Counted from the first letter of the stretch, positions 50,601 through 62,556 are shown. The stretch is 64,000 nt of DNA from VRUE01 sp963805455 (GCA_963805455.1 CAWDUJ010000006.1:186001-250000); one strand, 5' to 3'. The notes: generated from the letters alone by a model not told the origin. Translations and numbers: made by a program.

Positions 50601-51793
50601 TTGATCGGGATGACGAATGACGGTTCGAAGGTCGTCTTCGCCTCACGAGACCACGTGACCCCCGATGACACCGATTTCCCGTTCAGCACCGACATCTATG
50701 TCTGGGAAGAGCAGACCGGCGAAGTGACCAGGGTGTCCCAGGGCAACGGCGCCGGCAACTCCAACTCCTGCTCGCCACCGGAAGGGATCGGCCCGCTCTG
50801 CTCGGCGGTGCCGCTGAAAACCAAGAGGCTCGACAGCGACGATCGGATCGCGTCCCAGAGCGGCGACGTCTACTTCTACTCGCCCGAGCAGCTCGATCCC
50901 AACAGTCCCGGCGTCTTCAACGAGAAGAACCTCTACGTCTACCGGCACGGCGCCGTCAAATACGTCGCCACCCTCGACGCAAAAACGGCGATCGACCGTA
51001 TCCAGATCTCTCCGGATGGAAGCCACGCCGCGTTCCTCACCGCGGCGCGCCTGACCAGCTACGACAACCAGGGCTGGCGCGAGATGTACAGTCTACAACC
51101 CCGAAACCGGAGTGATCCGGTGCGCCTCGTGCATCCCGACCGGGGAACCGCCGAGTGTGCTGCGGCCGCCGGAGGAAACCGGGCTCGCGCAGTTCCCGTT
51201 CGACCCGGAACGCGGTGAACCCAGCAAGGACGTGATGGCCAGCCAGAGCGGTCGCTTCATGTCCGATGACGGGCGGGTCGCGTTCGCAACCTCGGATTCC
51301 CTCGTCGAAGGCGACACGAACGGGCTCGTCGACGTCTACGAGTTCGTCGGAGGGCGTCCGCAGCTGATCAGCAGCGGCACGGCTCAGGCCGACCTGCTGC
51401 CGGGGAACCACTTCTACCCCGGGGAGTACACCGGCGTCGAGGCGATCAGCCACGACGGGGTGGACATCTATCTTCTCGACCTACGACACGCTGGCCCCCG
51501 ACGAAGACTTCAACGGCCAATTCATGAAGTTCTACGACGCGCGCACGAACGGCGGATTCACGCCGCCGCAGGCCCATCTGCCGTGTGTCGCCGCCGACGA
51601 GTGCCACGGCGACGAAAACTCGGCGCCCGGAACCTCGCCGATCAGGACCACCGCCCCCCTCGGCTCGAGCACCGAAGCAAGACAGAAGGGCGCGAAGCAC
51701 AAGAAGCAGCCACAAGAGACGGTCGAAGGCGCGCCACCGCCGACGCCGCCACGCCGGAGGGAGCCGGGCCCATGGCTGAGCGAACGGACATGA
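47639..51793 (+). CDS. Secreted propeller/Fn3/TolB-like giant protein, multiply frameshifted (operon gene 3)
   Basis: ATG 47639 (MMRMRRATLGAMGLVLLIAL signal). About 1,380 codons. N-terminal propeller (GARLMGVDPQGNIILLAEGA, ATINPADHHVFLLDGGRGMV), then three Fn3-like units (SLDPDGIETTYWFEYGIDTN; RIDPVGFPTTYRFEYGPTTS). A Cys-containing linker follows (DCPNAYARQLTRAAYLPDCR, AYELVSPGNAS), then a TolB/WD40-like region (FVKIPAVSTDGSHILMTTEN, SYDNQGWREMY). It ends in a basic tail without Cys. Twelve or more frame changes, densest at 47.8-49.5 kb. It is paralogous to gene 5 through the P-D-C-R-A-Y-E-L-V-S linker and propeller. The stop overlaps gene 4 (ATGA). Confidence 0.65.
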
Positions 51794-54500
51794 GCCGCGT
51801 GCTCGCAGCCCTGGCGGCAGCGATCGCCGCCCTGGCCCTGACCTGGTGCTTCGCCGATCAGGCGCACGCGGTCGAGGAAATCAACGAGTTCGACACCCAC
51901 GTCTCGACGACCCAGGCAGGCGGCCACCCCGATGTCGACTACAAAATCACCTGGACCACCCGAAACTCGAGCAACCGGCCCTGCAACTGCGAGGACGCCC
52001 GGCGTCCTCGACATGCATTTCCCCACCGGATTCATCGGAGATCCACACAACGTTCCTGCCTGCAGGCTGACCGAATTCGCACTCCACTCATGCCCCGCGG
52101 AGTCCCAGGTGGGGGTGGTCGAGATCCAGGGCGCCGTACGGGAGGCGATGTTCAACCTCGTGCCTCACGACGATGAGGCCGGCCTGACCGGCTTCTATGT
52201 GCTCGGAGCGAACACGGCACTGTTCGTCGTCCTCCACGCGCGGACCGGATCCGACTACGGCCTCGACGCCACCACCTCGCCGATCTACCAGTTCTTCCCG
52301 ATCACCACGACCGAGGTCCATCTCTGGGGCGTGCCCGCGGACCCCAGTCACGACGCAAACCGATTCCCGGTCGGCACGACCGAGGGGATCTCCTCATGCA
52401 AACCGTACCCGGAAGGGTGCTACGGCCCGGTGAAATCGAGCTTCGCCGCCGGCCCCATATCTCCAGAACCCGACCACCTGCGGCGTGCCGCTGACGGCAA
52501 GCCACTCGATCGAGTACTACTCCGGGGTGGAGGTCGAGGCCGAGGACGCCTGGCCCGCGACCACGGGCTGCGATCAGCTCACCTTCAGCCCGAGCCTCAC
52601 GGCGACGCCGACGACGGAATGCCGGAGACAGCATGTCCGGGCTCGACGTGACTCTCTCAGTGCCGCAGACGCAGAGTCCGACGACACCCTCGCCGTCGGA
52701 GATACGCAGCGCTGTCGATGACGCTTCCGGCCGGGTTCTCGTTGGCGCCCAACGCCGCCAACGGCAAGGTCGCCTGCGCCGACGACGAACTCTCCTTCAC
52801 CACCGAGGATGCGGCGCACTGCCCCGAGTTCGCCAAGATCGGCACCTCCACCATCGACAGCTCGGCCCTGCCCGGCCCGATCCAGGGCAGCATCTACATC
52901 GGCCAGCCTCTCCCCGACCAGACCTACCGCGTCTTCGTCACCGCAGACGGCTTCGCCACCCACGTGAAACTGAAAGGCGCGGTCGACCTCGATCCCGACA
53001 CCGGTCAGGTGGTGGCCACCTTCTCCGACCTCCCGCAGTCGCCGATCCAGGAGGTCGATCTCCACTTCTTCGGCTCCGAGCGTGGAATCTTCGCGACGCC
53101 GAAACAGTGTGGGAGCTATCCGGTGGTGACGCGGTTCACCCCCTGGGACCAGGTCCTCGAAGACCAGGTCTCGACCAGCTCGATCTCGATCTCCAACGGG
53201 CCCAACGGCTCGCCCTGCCTCGGCTCCCCGCCGCCCTTCAACCCGCGGGTGAACGCGGGCAGCGCCGACAACACCGCGGGAGCGTTCTCTCCCTTCACGG
53301 TCGAGGCGAGCCGCGACGACGGCGACCAGGAACCGACCGCGCTCAAGGTCGACACGCCACCCGGCTTCCTCGCGTCGCTGCGCGGGGTCGCCTACTGCCC
53401 CGAGCCGGCGATCTCCAGCCTGCTGACCGGCACCTACGACGGGCGCCAGGAGCAGGCCGCTCCGCTCTGTCCGGCCGCCAGCCGCCTCGGGTTCATCAAG
53501 GTCGGCGCCGGCCCCGGGAGCCGCCCGATCTACGTCGGCGGCGACGTCTACATGGGCGGCCCCTACAAGGGCGCTCCCCTCAGCCTCCTGGTCGTGATCC
53601 CCGCGGTCTCCGGGCCGTATGACCTCGGCAACGTCGTCACCCGGGCAGCCGTCTTCGTCGATCCCGCGACCGCGCGGATCACGACGGTCTCCGACCCGCT
53701 GCCGCGGATCCTCGACGGGGTTCCGCTCCGGGCCCGCTACCTCCAGATCGGCCTCGATCGCCCCGGCTTCGCCCTCAACCCGACCCGCTGCAACCCGTTC
53801 TCGGTCGGGATCCAGGTGTTCGGCGACGAAGGGGCGCTGGCCGACCGCCTGAGCCACTACCAGGTCGCGAACTGCTCGGCGATGAACTACTCGCCCTCTC
53901 TCAGGCTGTCTCTGACCGGCGGCCTCGAAACGCGGGGCCACCCGGCGATACACGCGCTCTTCAAGGCGCGGCCGGGCGATGCGAACACCCGCCGTGTCCA
54001 GGTCACGCTGCCGAATGGCGAGCAGCTCGACAACGCGCACATCGGCACCGTCTGCAGGCGGGGAGAATTCGCGACCGACTCATGCCCGGCGAGGTCCCTG
54101 GTCGGGCACGCAGTGGTGACGACGCCGCTGCTCGACGCGCCCCTCGAAGGGAGCGTCTACCTGCGCGCCTCCTCTCACAAGCTTCCCGATCTGGTGATGG
54201 ACCTGGAGGGCCAGATCGAAATCGAGCTGGCGGGCCGGGTCGACGCCGTCGACGGGCGCCTGCGCACGACCTTCGAATCGGTCCCCGATGCGCCGGTGAC
54301 CTCGCTCAGGTTCGACCTGATCGGCGGGTCCAAAGGCCTGCTCGTCAACAGCGAAGGCCTCTGCGGCCGCTCCGCGCGGGCGAAGGTGACGGATGACCGG
54401 CCAGAACGGTGATGTCGTCAACGTCAAACCGAAGCTGAAGACCAGCTGCGGCTCCGGCGCGAGCCGCAAGCGGCATCGGTCGGCGCGGGGAAGGGGTTAG
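51790..54500 (+). CDS. Secreted conserved protein, frameshifted (operon gene 4, paralogue of gene 6)
   Basis: ATG 51790, signal peptide LAALAAAIAALALTWCFADQ. A family without a name known to me. Repeating units contain TGSDYGL, S-K-IG-T-S-I...GPIQGSIYIGQP, GIFATPKQCGSYPVVTRFTP and GSRPIYVGGDVYMGGPYKGA. The first 950 bases need about five indel corrections (near 52000, 52460, 52610, 52720), and one near 54393 restores the C-terminus MTGQNGDVVNVKPKLKTSCG followed by an Arg-rich tail. Span 2,711 bases against 2,710 for gene 6, with collinear motifs: a clear duplication. Confidence 0.68.
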
Positions 54501-54503
54501 CAG

Positions 54504-57500
54504 GTGGAGATTCCGACGAAATCCTGTGTGAGGGCACTCTGCGGTCCTCGCCCTCGCGGCGCTCTCGCTGCTGGCCGGCGCCGCGCAGGCCGAGCGCGCG
54601 CACGGTCCCCGTCTACACCTACACCGGCCAGTACTACGACGGGGCCGGGTCCACGGCTGGAACGCTCGCATACCCGAGCGACCTCGACATGAACCAGACC
54701 GCCGAAAAGGGCTACCTCACCGACCCGGCTCGGCTCGGCGGCTCCGTTTCGCAGTTCGACGGTGAAGGAAACCCGCTGGCGTTCAGCGCGCTCGAAGGGG
54801 CGACCGCCTTCCCCCTCCATCTCGAAGCCGCCGAGCGCGTGGCGGTGGACAACTCGTCGATGTCATCGCACGGCAACATCTACGCCTTCGCCGAAAACGT
54901 GGTCAAGGGATTCAGGCCCGACGGAACCGAAATCAGAGGGGGGTTCCCGCTCGGAGGGTTCCAGAAGGTCTGCGACATCGCGGTTGACGCCGAGGGCGAT
55001 CTCTGGGTGGTGAACTACTCCAGCTCGAAGATGCTCGAGTACAACGCGCTCGGTGAATCGACCGGGAAGTCGATCTCCTACAAGCCGTTCACCACCGGGG
55101 TGTACAACGGAGCCTGCAGCCTCTCGTTCGACTCCGAAGACAACTTCTACTTCGTCACCTTCGGCTACCTCAACGGGGTCGAAAACGACTACGGGAAAAA
55201 ATTCGATTCGGAAGGCCATGTCCTGTCCTCGTTCGGCGGCAGCGCGGTGACGACCTCGAACATCACGACGGACATGACGACCAACCATGTGTTCACGCTG
55301 GAGTCGAAGCCGTTCGAAGGCGGATTCGCGCCGGTGGTGATCGAGTACGACGAGAACGGTGAAGCCATCACCTCCTTCGGAACTCCGGATCCGGCACATT
55401 CCTTCGAAGGCCTCGAAGGGCCGACCGGAGTGGCCGTCGCCGCCGGCGACGAACGGGTCTACGTCGCGAACCAGCGCGATTACAGCGGGACGAAGCACAT
55501 CGAGATCTTCGAAAAGACCGGGCAGGCGACGGTTCCACGGTCAAGACCGAACCCCCGGCGCTGACGCCGACGAAGGTGACGCTCGACGGCACCGTCGACC
55601 TCGACGGCGCCGGCAACACGACGGAATGCTATTTCCAGTGGGGGTCCTTCGGGAACTACGGTCAGGAAGCGCCGTGCAACCCAGGAAGCCCGATCTCGGG
55701 CCCGGGGTTGCACGAGGTGACCGCCCAGCTGGAAGGGCTGACCCAGGGAGCCCCGTACCACTACCGGCTGGTCGCGAAAAACGCCAACGGGATCCTCGCC
55801 TTCGGCCACGATCGCCCGTTCAGGCCGCAGGGTGAACTCTCGATGTCGGAAACGGTCGTCTCCGAAGTGAACTCGGACGGCGCGCGCATCTCCGCCGACC
55901 TGAATCCGAACGGCGGCGAAACCACGGCTATTCCGTCGAATACGGGCAGGAAGATTGCGATCTCAGCACCTGTGCTCGTCGCCCCTCTCGAAGAAACCTT
56001 CCTCCCCGACGTGCTGGGCACCCAGGAAGCGTCCGTCCGTGCTGAGCGGGCTTGAAATCGGACACGAGCTACCACTACCGGCTCGTCGCCAAGCAACGAC
56101 TTCGGCGAACTGGCGAGCGCTCGAGGGCGTCTTCCGGACCTATATCGTCGAATCGACGGTCGGACACCTGCCCGAATGCGCTGATCCGCAAAGAGACCGG
56201 CACCGTCCTGCTGCCGGACTGCCGCGCCTACGAGCTCGTCTCGGCCGCGAACGCCGGCGGCTACGACGTCCGATCGGATCTGATCCCGGGCCAGGTCGCC
56301 GCTTCGCCGCCAAGCCCCGCGTCGGCGACAGCGTCCTGTACTCCCTGAACTTCGGAAAGGTCCCCGGAGTCGGCGGAGAACCGACGAATCACGGCATCGA
56401 CCCCTACGTCGCGACGAGGACCGACGAAGGTTGGTCCACAACCTATGCGGGGATCTCGGTGGGCGACCCGCCCTACCAGCCCCCCTTCGGATCGCCGCCG
56501 CTCGAGGAGTCCGAAGACCTCTCGACATTCGTCTTCGGCGGGCCTGAAATCTGCAGCCCCTGCTTCGACGGACGGCAAGACCGGGCTCCCGTTCCGCCGT
56601 AACGGCGGGGCGCTCGACCAGGGAATGGCCGGCTCGCTCGACCCGGGTCCCTCGGCTGAGCCCGATGGCTACATCGGCAGACGGCTCTCGGCGGACGGCA
56701 CCCATCTGATCTTCGGCTCGACCTCCGCCTTCGAGCCGGGCGCGGCCGGCGAGCGGAGACGTGTCGATCTACGACAGGGACCTCGTCGACGGCGTCACCC
56801 ACGTCGTCTCCAAGTCTCCCGGCGGCGCCAACTCTGACCTGCCTCCAGGGCGTCGGCAACTGCCACGGGCCGGGCGACGCCGACGGCATCGGCTCGCTGG
56901 ACGTCTCCGCGGACGGCTCGCGGATCGTCATCGCCCAGCGGGTCGCGACGGACTCGGCCGGCAACAGGTACTGGCACCCCTACATGAACATCGGCGACTC
57001 CCCGAGCACGGTCGATCTCGCACCCGGCACAACCAACGGGGTCCTCTTCGACGGGATGAGCGCGGACGGCTCCTCCGTCCTCTACACGACCGTCGACAAG
57101 TTGACGGCGGACGACAACGACGCGAGCGCCGACATCTACCGGGCGAACGTCTCCCCGGGCGGCTTCGTCAACGTCACCCGCGTCTCGACCGGTTCGGGAG
57201 CGGGCGACACCGACTCCTGCGACCCGGTGCCCGCCGCCGGCCGCAACAACTGGAACGCCGTCGGGGCGGCGTCGACGAACAGCTGCTGCCGCCGTCGCCT
57301 TCGCCGGCCAGGCCGGCGTGGCACGAGGCTCCGGGGCGATCTACTTCCTCTCGCCGGAGAGGCTCGACGGCGGCTCGGGGGTCCAGAATCAGCCGAACCT
57401 CTACCTGTCCGAGCCCGGGGAACCGGTCCGATTCATCGGCACGCTCGAGCCCTCCAACCCGGCGATCACCCACGCCGTCCTCGACAGCGAGATGGGCGGA

Positions 57501-58180
57501 TTCGGAGACTTCCAGGTCACGCCGAGCGGCAATTTCGCGGCCTTCTCCTCGGATATCCCCCTGACCGGACTTCTCCGACCGCCGGGCACACTGCGATCTA
57601 TCGCTATGCGGCGCTGGGAAATTCGCTGATCTGCGCCTCCTGCCCGACCACCCGGGCGACGCTGAACGCCGACACCGAACTGTCCGAATACGGCCTGAAC
57701 CTCGCCGACGACGGCAGGGTCTTCTTCACCACGACCGAAGCCCTGGCTCTGCGAGACACCGGGGTGTCGTCGGACGTCTACGAGTGGAAGAACGAACGGC
57801 TCTACCTGATCTCGACGGGCCGCTCGCCCACGGCAACCGGCCTTCTTTCGGTCAGCGCCGACGGCAGCAACGCCTACTTCTACACACGGGAGACACTGGT
57901 GAGCGGTGATCACAACGGGAAGACGGTGAAGATCTACACGGCGCGGGCAAACGGGGGCTTTGCGACTCCGCCAGTGATCCAGGAATGCCAGGCATCCGAT
58001 GAGTGCCACGGGCCCGGGTCCGCGGCGCCGCCCGCCGCCGCCCTGCCCACCTTCCGGGGGACCGGAGGCGACGCGAAGCCGGTTACCAAGAAGCCGAAGA
58101 AGAGGAAGAAGAAGTGCACCCGCCACCAGAAGCGCCAGAAGAAGTGCGCTCGTCGCCATAACAAAGGGAGCTCACGATGA
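54504..58180 (+). CDS. Secreted propeller/Fn3/TolB-like protein, multiply frameshifted (operon gene 5, paralogue of gene 3)
   Basis: GTG 54504 with AAGGGG 7 bases upstream. A hydrophobic signal (VLALAALSLLAGAAQA) is recovered after one shift near 54540. NHL-like propeller: NIYAFAENVVKGFRPDGTEI and GPTGVAVAAGDERVYVANQR. Two Fn3-like units (GTVDLDGAGNTTECYFQWGS) come before the linker LLPDCRAYELVSAANAGGYD shared with gene 3. A TolB-like domain (GLNLADDGRVFFTTTEALAL, LLSVSADGSNAYFYTRETLV) is followed by the tail KKPKKRKKKCTRHQKRQKKC. About ten indels. Shorter than gene 3 by roughly one Fn3 unit and linker. ATGA overlap with gene 6. Confidence 0.66.
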
Positions 58181-60886
58181 GCGTCAGGATCACGGCCGTG
58201 CTCGCGGTCTTCGCGCTGGCCCTCTCCGTGGCCGCCGAGCGCGCCGGTGCCACCGAGCCGATCAGCTCCTTCGGAGTCACGACGACGTCAACCGCGGCCG
58301 GCGCCCACCCGAACCTGACGGCGAGCTTCAGCCTGGAGGAACCAGGTGAACCGGAGGCCGCCGAAAACGTGACCGTCAACCTCCCGCAGGGGGTGTTCGG
58401 AAACCCGAACGCCATCCCAACCTGCACGGTTTCGGACTTCGCCCTCTCACAATGCTCCGCCGCCTCCCAGGCGGGCACGGTCGTCGTCCGGGCGAACTAC
58501 GGCGGGAATCCGAACGCCCTCCTCGGGGCAGCGCCGGTCTACGACATCGCCGTCCAGGTCGAGGGGGAGACCGCCCGGCTCGCATTCGTCGTCCCGACCA
58601 TCAACATCCCGATCTCGATCCCGATTCAGGTTCGAACCGGATCCGACTACGGGCTGCGGATGACCGTCGCAGGCATCACGCAGTCGATGCCCCTCGCCGG
58701 AGCCGCGATCTCGGTTTGGGGATTCCCGGCGGCGATTGAAAACGATGACGAACGCTTTCTCCCCGGCTCACCCGGGCAACCCCGCGGGCTGCCCGGGGCT
58801 GGCCAGCGCCCGCTGCGCGTCCAACAACGGCCAGACGCCGCACCACGCGAACGTCGTCGAGGCGCCCCTGATCGACAACCCCAGCGTCTGCACGGGCAAA
58901 CCGCTGACCGTCTCGCTCGATGTCCGGACCTACCAGGACCCGTCCCACGCCTCCCATGCGGAGGACCAGTATCCGTCGACGACGGCCTGCGACCAGCAGA
59001 CCTTCCAGCCGGCGCTGAACGCCGGGTTGACCTCGGAAGCGGCCGACTCGCCCTCGGGGATGGACATCAGCCTGCGGGCGGCGCAGCCACTGAGCCGCTC
59101 GCCGACCCCGTCGAGCATCCGTTCGGCGACCGTTCTGCTGCCCGAGGGCCTCTCGGTAAACCCGGACGCAGCCGACGGGCAGACAGCCTGCACCGACGCC
59201 GAGGCCGGGTTCGGCAGCGAGGCGGCGGCGCAATGTCCGAACAGCTCGAAAATCGGTCGCTTCGACATCCGCACGCCGGCGCTCGTCGGCCCGCTCTCAG
59301 GGTCGATCTACATCGGGGAGCCCACTCCCGCCAACCAGTACCGCCTCTTCATGGTCGCCAGTGGGTTCGGCATGAACGCGAAGATCGTCGCCTCGGTTCG
59401 GCCCGACCCGACGACCGGGAGGTTGGCCATCTCCGTCAACAACCTCCCGGAGGTTCCGTTCGAAGAGTTCAACCTCCACGTCTTCGCCTCCGACCGGGGA
59501 CTGATCGCGACCCCGACCCAGTGCACGATCTACCAGGTCGATTCCAACTTCACTCCCTGGAACAGCCTGCTCGCCCCCCAGAACTCCCGGCCGATCGTCA
59601 GCATCACATCCGGTCCCGGTGGCGGGTCCTGCCCGGGCCAGGTCCGCCCCTTCTCCCCGCAGCTCGAAGCGGGTACCTCAAATCCGGTCGCGGGGGGCTT
59701 CAGCAGCTTCTCGCTGAAACTCGATCGCAGCGACGGTGACCAGTTCCTCCACGACCTCGACTTCACGATGCCCCCCGGGCTGACCGGCTCGCTGCGGGGG
59801 ATCGAATACTGCTCCGAGGACGCGATCAGGCAGGCCGCGGCGCAGCTCGGCCGCACCGAGGAGATCTATCCGAGCTGCCGCCGCTCGAGCCTGATCGGCA
59901 CCTCGAACGTGGCCGCCGGCCCCGGGAGCCACCCGTTCCACGTCACCGGCAGGATCTATCTCGCCGGGCCGTTCAAGGGCGCTCCACTGAGCCTGGTCGT
60001 GGTCACTCCCGCGGTCGCCGGGCCCTACGACTACGGGACCCAGGTGGTGCGGGTCGCGATTCACGTCGATCCGCTCGACGCCCACGTCAGCGCCATTTCC
60101 GACCCCCTGCCGACGATCATCGGTGGCGTCCCGCTGCGGATGCGGACGATCAAGGTCAACATCGACAGGCCGAACTTCATGATCAACCCGACGCACTGCG
60201 GCAACATGAGCATCGCCTCGCGGGGCATCGGGGACCAGGGGACCGCTGCCGATTTCAGCTCCTACTTCCACTCCGTCAACTGCGCAGACCTCGGGTTCAA
60301 GCCGACGATGACGGTTCGCCAAGTTGGCCGTCAGACCCACCGATCGCAGAACCCGCGGCTCCTGTTCGACCTGCGGACGCGGGGCGGGGACGCAAACCTG
60401 AAAACGGTCACCGTCACCCTCCCCAAGGCCTACCAGATCGACCAGCGACACCTGTTCAATATCTGCTCCCGGTCCCAGCTGGAAAAAGAACGATGCGCCG
60501 GTCGCCAGCCGATGGGCAGCGTCTGGGTGAAATCGCCGCTCCTGGATCAACCGCTGTCGGGCCCCGCCTACGCCGTCTCCGGCTATGGCGACCTGCCGCA
60601 CCTGGTCTTCATCCTCGCCGGCCAGGTCACGGTGCTGCCGCAGGCCGAATCGGCTTCGGACAAGACCGGGCGCCTGCGAACGATCGTCCCCGTCATCCCC
60701 GACGTGCCGATCGGCCACTTCCGCCTTTCCCTGCTCGGGGGCAAGAAGGGCTACCTGAGCAACACCAAGGACCTCTGCCGCGGCGCCGGCACGGGCACGA
60801 TCGCCCTCGACTTCCGGGCCCAGAGCGGCAAGCGATCCAAGCAGAAGATCAGGCCGCAGACGCCCTGCGGAGCCGCCAAGCACTAA
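58177..60886 (+). CDS. Secreted conserved protein (operon gene 6, paralogue of gene 4)
   Basis: About 903 codons. Signal peptide ITAVLAVFALALSVAAERAG. One frameshift near 58735-58745 separates SVWGFPA from the next segment (NAFSPAHPGNPAGCPGLASA); the rest is intact. It shares with gene 4 the units GPLSGSIYIGEP, GLIATPTQCTIYQVDSNFTP, GPGSHPFHVTGRIYLAGPFK, VVVTPAVAGPYDYGTQVVRV and KGYLSNTKDLCR. Many conserved Cys suggest disulfides outside the cell. The C-terminus is basic with one Cys. No enzyme motif recognised. Last gene of the operon; the next genes are on the other strand. Confidence 0.75.
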
Positions 60887-60901
60887 ACGCCCGGTCGGGC
60901 G

Positions 60902-61195
60902 TCAGGCGTCGAGCTGAGCGCCGACCTCGTATTTCTCGACCGCGACGCGCTGGCCCATGCCTTCGCCCGGGGGGTCCATCGAGTTGAGGGTCGCGTCACC
61001 CTGGCTGTAGTCCTCCTCGGTCTCGAAGAGCATGACCACGAGGGAGCGGCCGTTCTCCTTGTCGTTCAGCAGCAGGAACTGCTTCGCCGGCACGCCCTCC
61101 GGCGGCCCCGACTCGGCATCGCTGCGGATCCGGGCGGCGGTGTCCTCCAGGCTCTCCGCTGTCGCGCCCTCGAAACGGACAACTCGTGCGTACAT
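60902..61195 (-). CDS. Small alpha/beta hypothetical protein
   Basis: 97 residues from ATG 61195, which has an excellent ribosome-binding site (GAGGAGG, 6 bases upstream). It reads MYARVVRFEGATAESLEDTA, then FLLLNDKENGRSLVVMLFET, and ends KYEVGAQLDA. The pattern fits a single ferredoxin-like alpha/beta-barrel (ABM/Dabb-like) domain of unknown role. It lies 65 bases downstream of the double-TetR gene and convergent to the surface operon. Confidence 0.82.
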   Translation of the reverse strand: MYARVVRFEGATAESLEDTAARIRSDAESGPPEGVPAKQFLLLNDKENGRSLVVMLFETEEDYSQGDATLNSMDPPGEGMGQRVAVEKYEVGAQLDA

Positions 61196-61260
61196 CGTTT
61201 CCTCCTCGACTGGTTTCCGAATGGACCAGCCGAGCCTACCCCGCAATCCCTACGCCTGCC

Positions 61261-62556
61261 TCACCATTTCTCCTGAGCCTCGGTGGCCCGCTCGTAGGCC
61301 TCCTCGGCGCCGACGAACGGTGCCAGCGTCATATAGGTCGCCATCGGCGCCAGCTCGGGAAGCGTCTCCGCCCCGTGACGCTTGACCTGGTCGTGGATCA
61401 GGGCGTAGATCGCGCCGCCGATCGCCTCGGCCGCGATCGGCGCGGTGTCGGGCGCCATCTCGTAGCCGGGCCCCAGCAGGACCTCGAGGCCTTCCATCAC
61501 CCGGTCGCGGGTCTGCAGCGCGCGTTTCCCGACCGTGTACATCTCGACCGCGCCGAGCCGGGTGTACTCGGGCTCTTCGATCCCAAAGGCGAACATCGCC
61601 TCGTAGGCGCCGCGGACCGACTCCTCCCAGCTTCGGGCCCGGCGGAAGGCGGGCAGGACGGTCCCGAGCATCTGGGCCGAGCCGCTGTCGAGCGCGGCGA
61701 GGAACGCCTCTTCTTTGCTCTCGAAGTGCCCATAGAAGACGCGCTGGGAGGTGCCGGCGAGTTTCACGACCTCGGCGACCTTGGTCTCCTTGTAGCCCTT
61801 TTCGGAGACGATCGCCGCCAGCGCCCGCAGCACCCGCTCCGGCGGATGGGCGACGGCCTGGCGCTCGGCGAAGGGCCGCGCCTTGCGCCCGCGTCGGCGC
61901 ACCGACTCCAGCGGCCCGGGGGGCGGCGGGTAGGAGAGTCCCCAATCGGCGATCGGCTTCGCCAATCTCGGCAGCTGGTCGGCTTCGTCGCTGTAAAGGC
62001 GCTTGTGGATCACCTTCTGGAGGCCGCCGATCAGTGCCCGCACCATCTGCGGGGGGGTGCCCTTGCGGCCGGGAATCTGGTTCAGCTGTTCGATTCCGAA
62101 GCGTTCGAAGGTGTCGAGCGCCCGCTCGACCGTGGCTTCGCCCTCCGGGCCGGCCGCGTAGACCTCGATGAAGCCCATCCTCGACGCCGCCGGTTGCGAG
62201 GCGATCAGGGTCAGGAAGGCTTCGACCGCCTGGTGGACGCGGGCTTCGCCGGTCGGTGCGTCCTCGGCGCGCTCGATCGCCGCGATCGTCGGCTCGACCA
62301 GCGCCTCGACCGCGGCGAGAAGGAGCTCCTTCTTGTTGGCGAAGTGGTCGTAGAAGGCCGCCCGGGAGACGCCGGCCATTTTCGCCAGCTCGCCGATCTT
62401 GGTCGCCTCGTAGCCCTGCTCGGAGCTGATCGCGACCATCGCGCCGTAGAGCCGCTCGCGCTGGCTCCGCTCCGACTCCTCGGGGGTGTTCCCCCGCCCG
62501 GGTCGCATCTTCATCGAGCGCAGGTCCGCCGCGTTCCCCCAAGGTGTCCTGATCAT
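61261..62556 (-). CDS. Fused double TetR-family regulator
   Basis: 431 residues from ATG 62556 (MIRTPWGNAADLRSMKMRPG). Two complete TetR units are joined head to tail. The first HTH, near residues 28-75, has QGYEATKIGELAKMAGVSRA and FYDHFANKKELL. The second, near residues 234-285, has KGYKETKVAEVVKLAGTSQR and VFYGHFESKEEAF. Each is followed by an all-helical ligand domain, and a Pro-rich linker lies near residue 220. The protein could act as an intramolecular dimer with two different sites or ligands. The region upstream carries several TTACGGTC motifs. Confidence 0.88.
   Translation of the reverse strand: MIRTPWGNAADLRSMKMRPGRGNTPEESERSQRERLYGAMVAISSEQGYEATKIGELAKMAGVSRAAFYDHFANKKELLLAAVEALVEPTIAAIERAEDAPTGEARVHQAVEAFLTLIASQPAASRMGFIEVYAAGPEGEATVERALDTFERFGIEQLNQIPGRKGTPPQMVRALIGGLQKVIHKRLYSDEADQLPRLAKPIADWGLSYPPPPGPLESVRRRGRKARPFAERQAVAHPPERVLRALAAIVSEKGYKETKVAEVVKLAGTSQRVFYGHFESKEEAFLAALDSGSAQMLGTVLPAFRRARSWEESVRGAYEAMFAFGIEEPEYTRLGAVEMYTVGKRALQTRDRVMEGLEVLLGPGYEMAPDTAPIAAEAIGGAIYALIHDQVKRHGAETLPELAPMATYMTLAPFVGAEEAYERATEAQEKW

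Noticed and set aside
45700..58745. Programmed frameshifting in the surface operon
   Set aside because: The shifts occur at many unrelated sites, in both directions, without a common slippery heptamer or downstream structure. Sequencing indels or decay explain them better.
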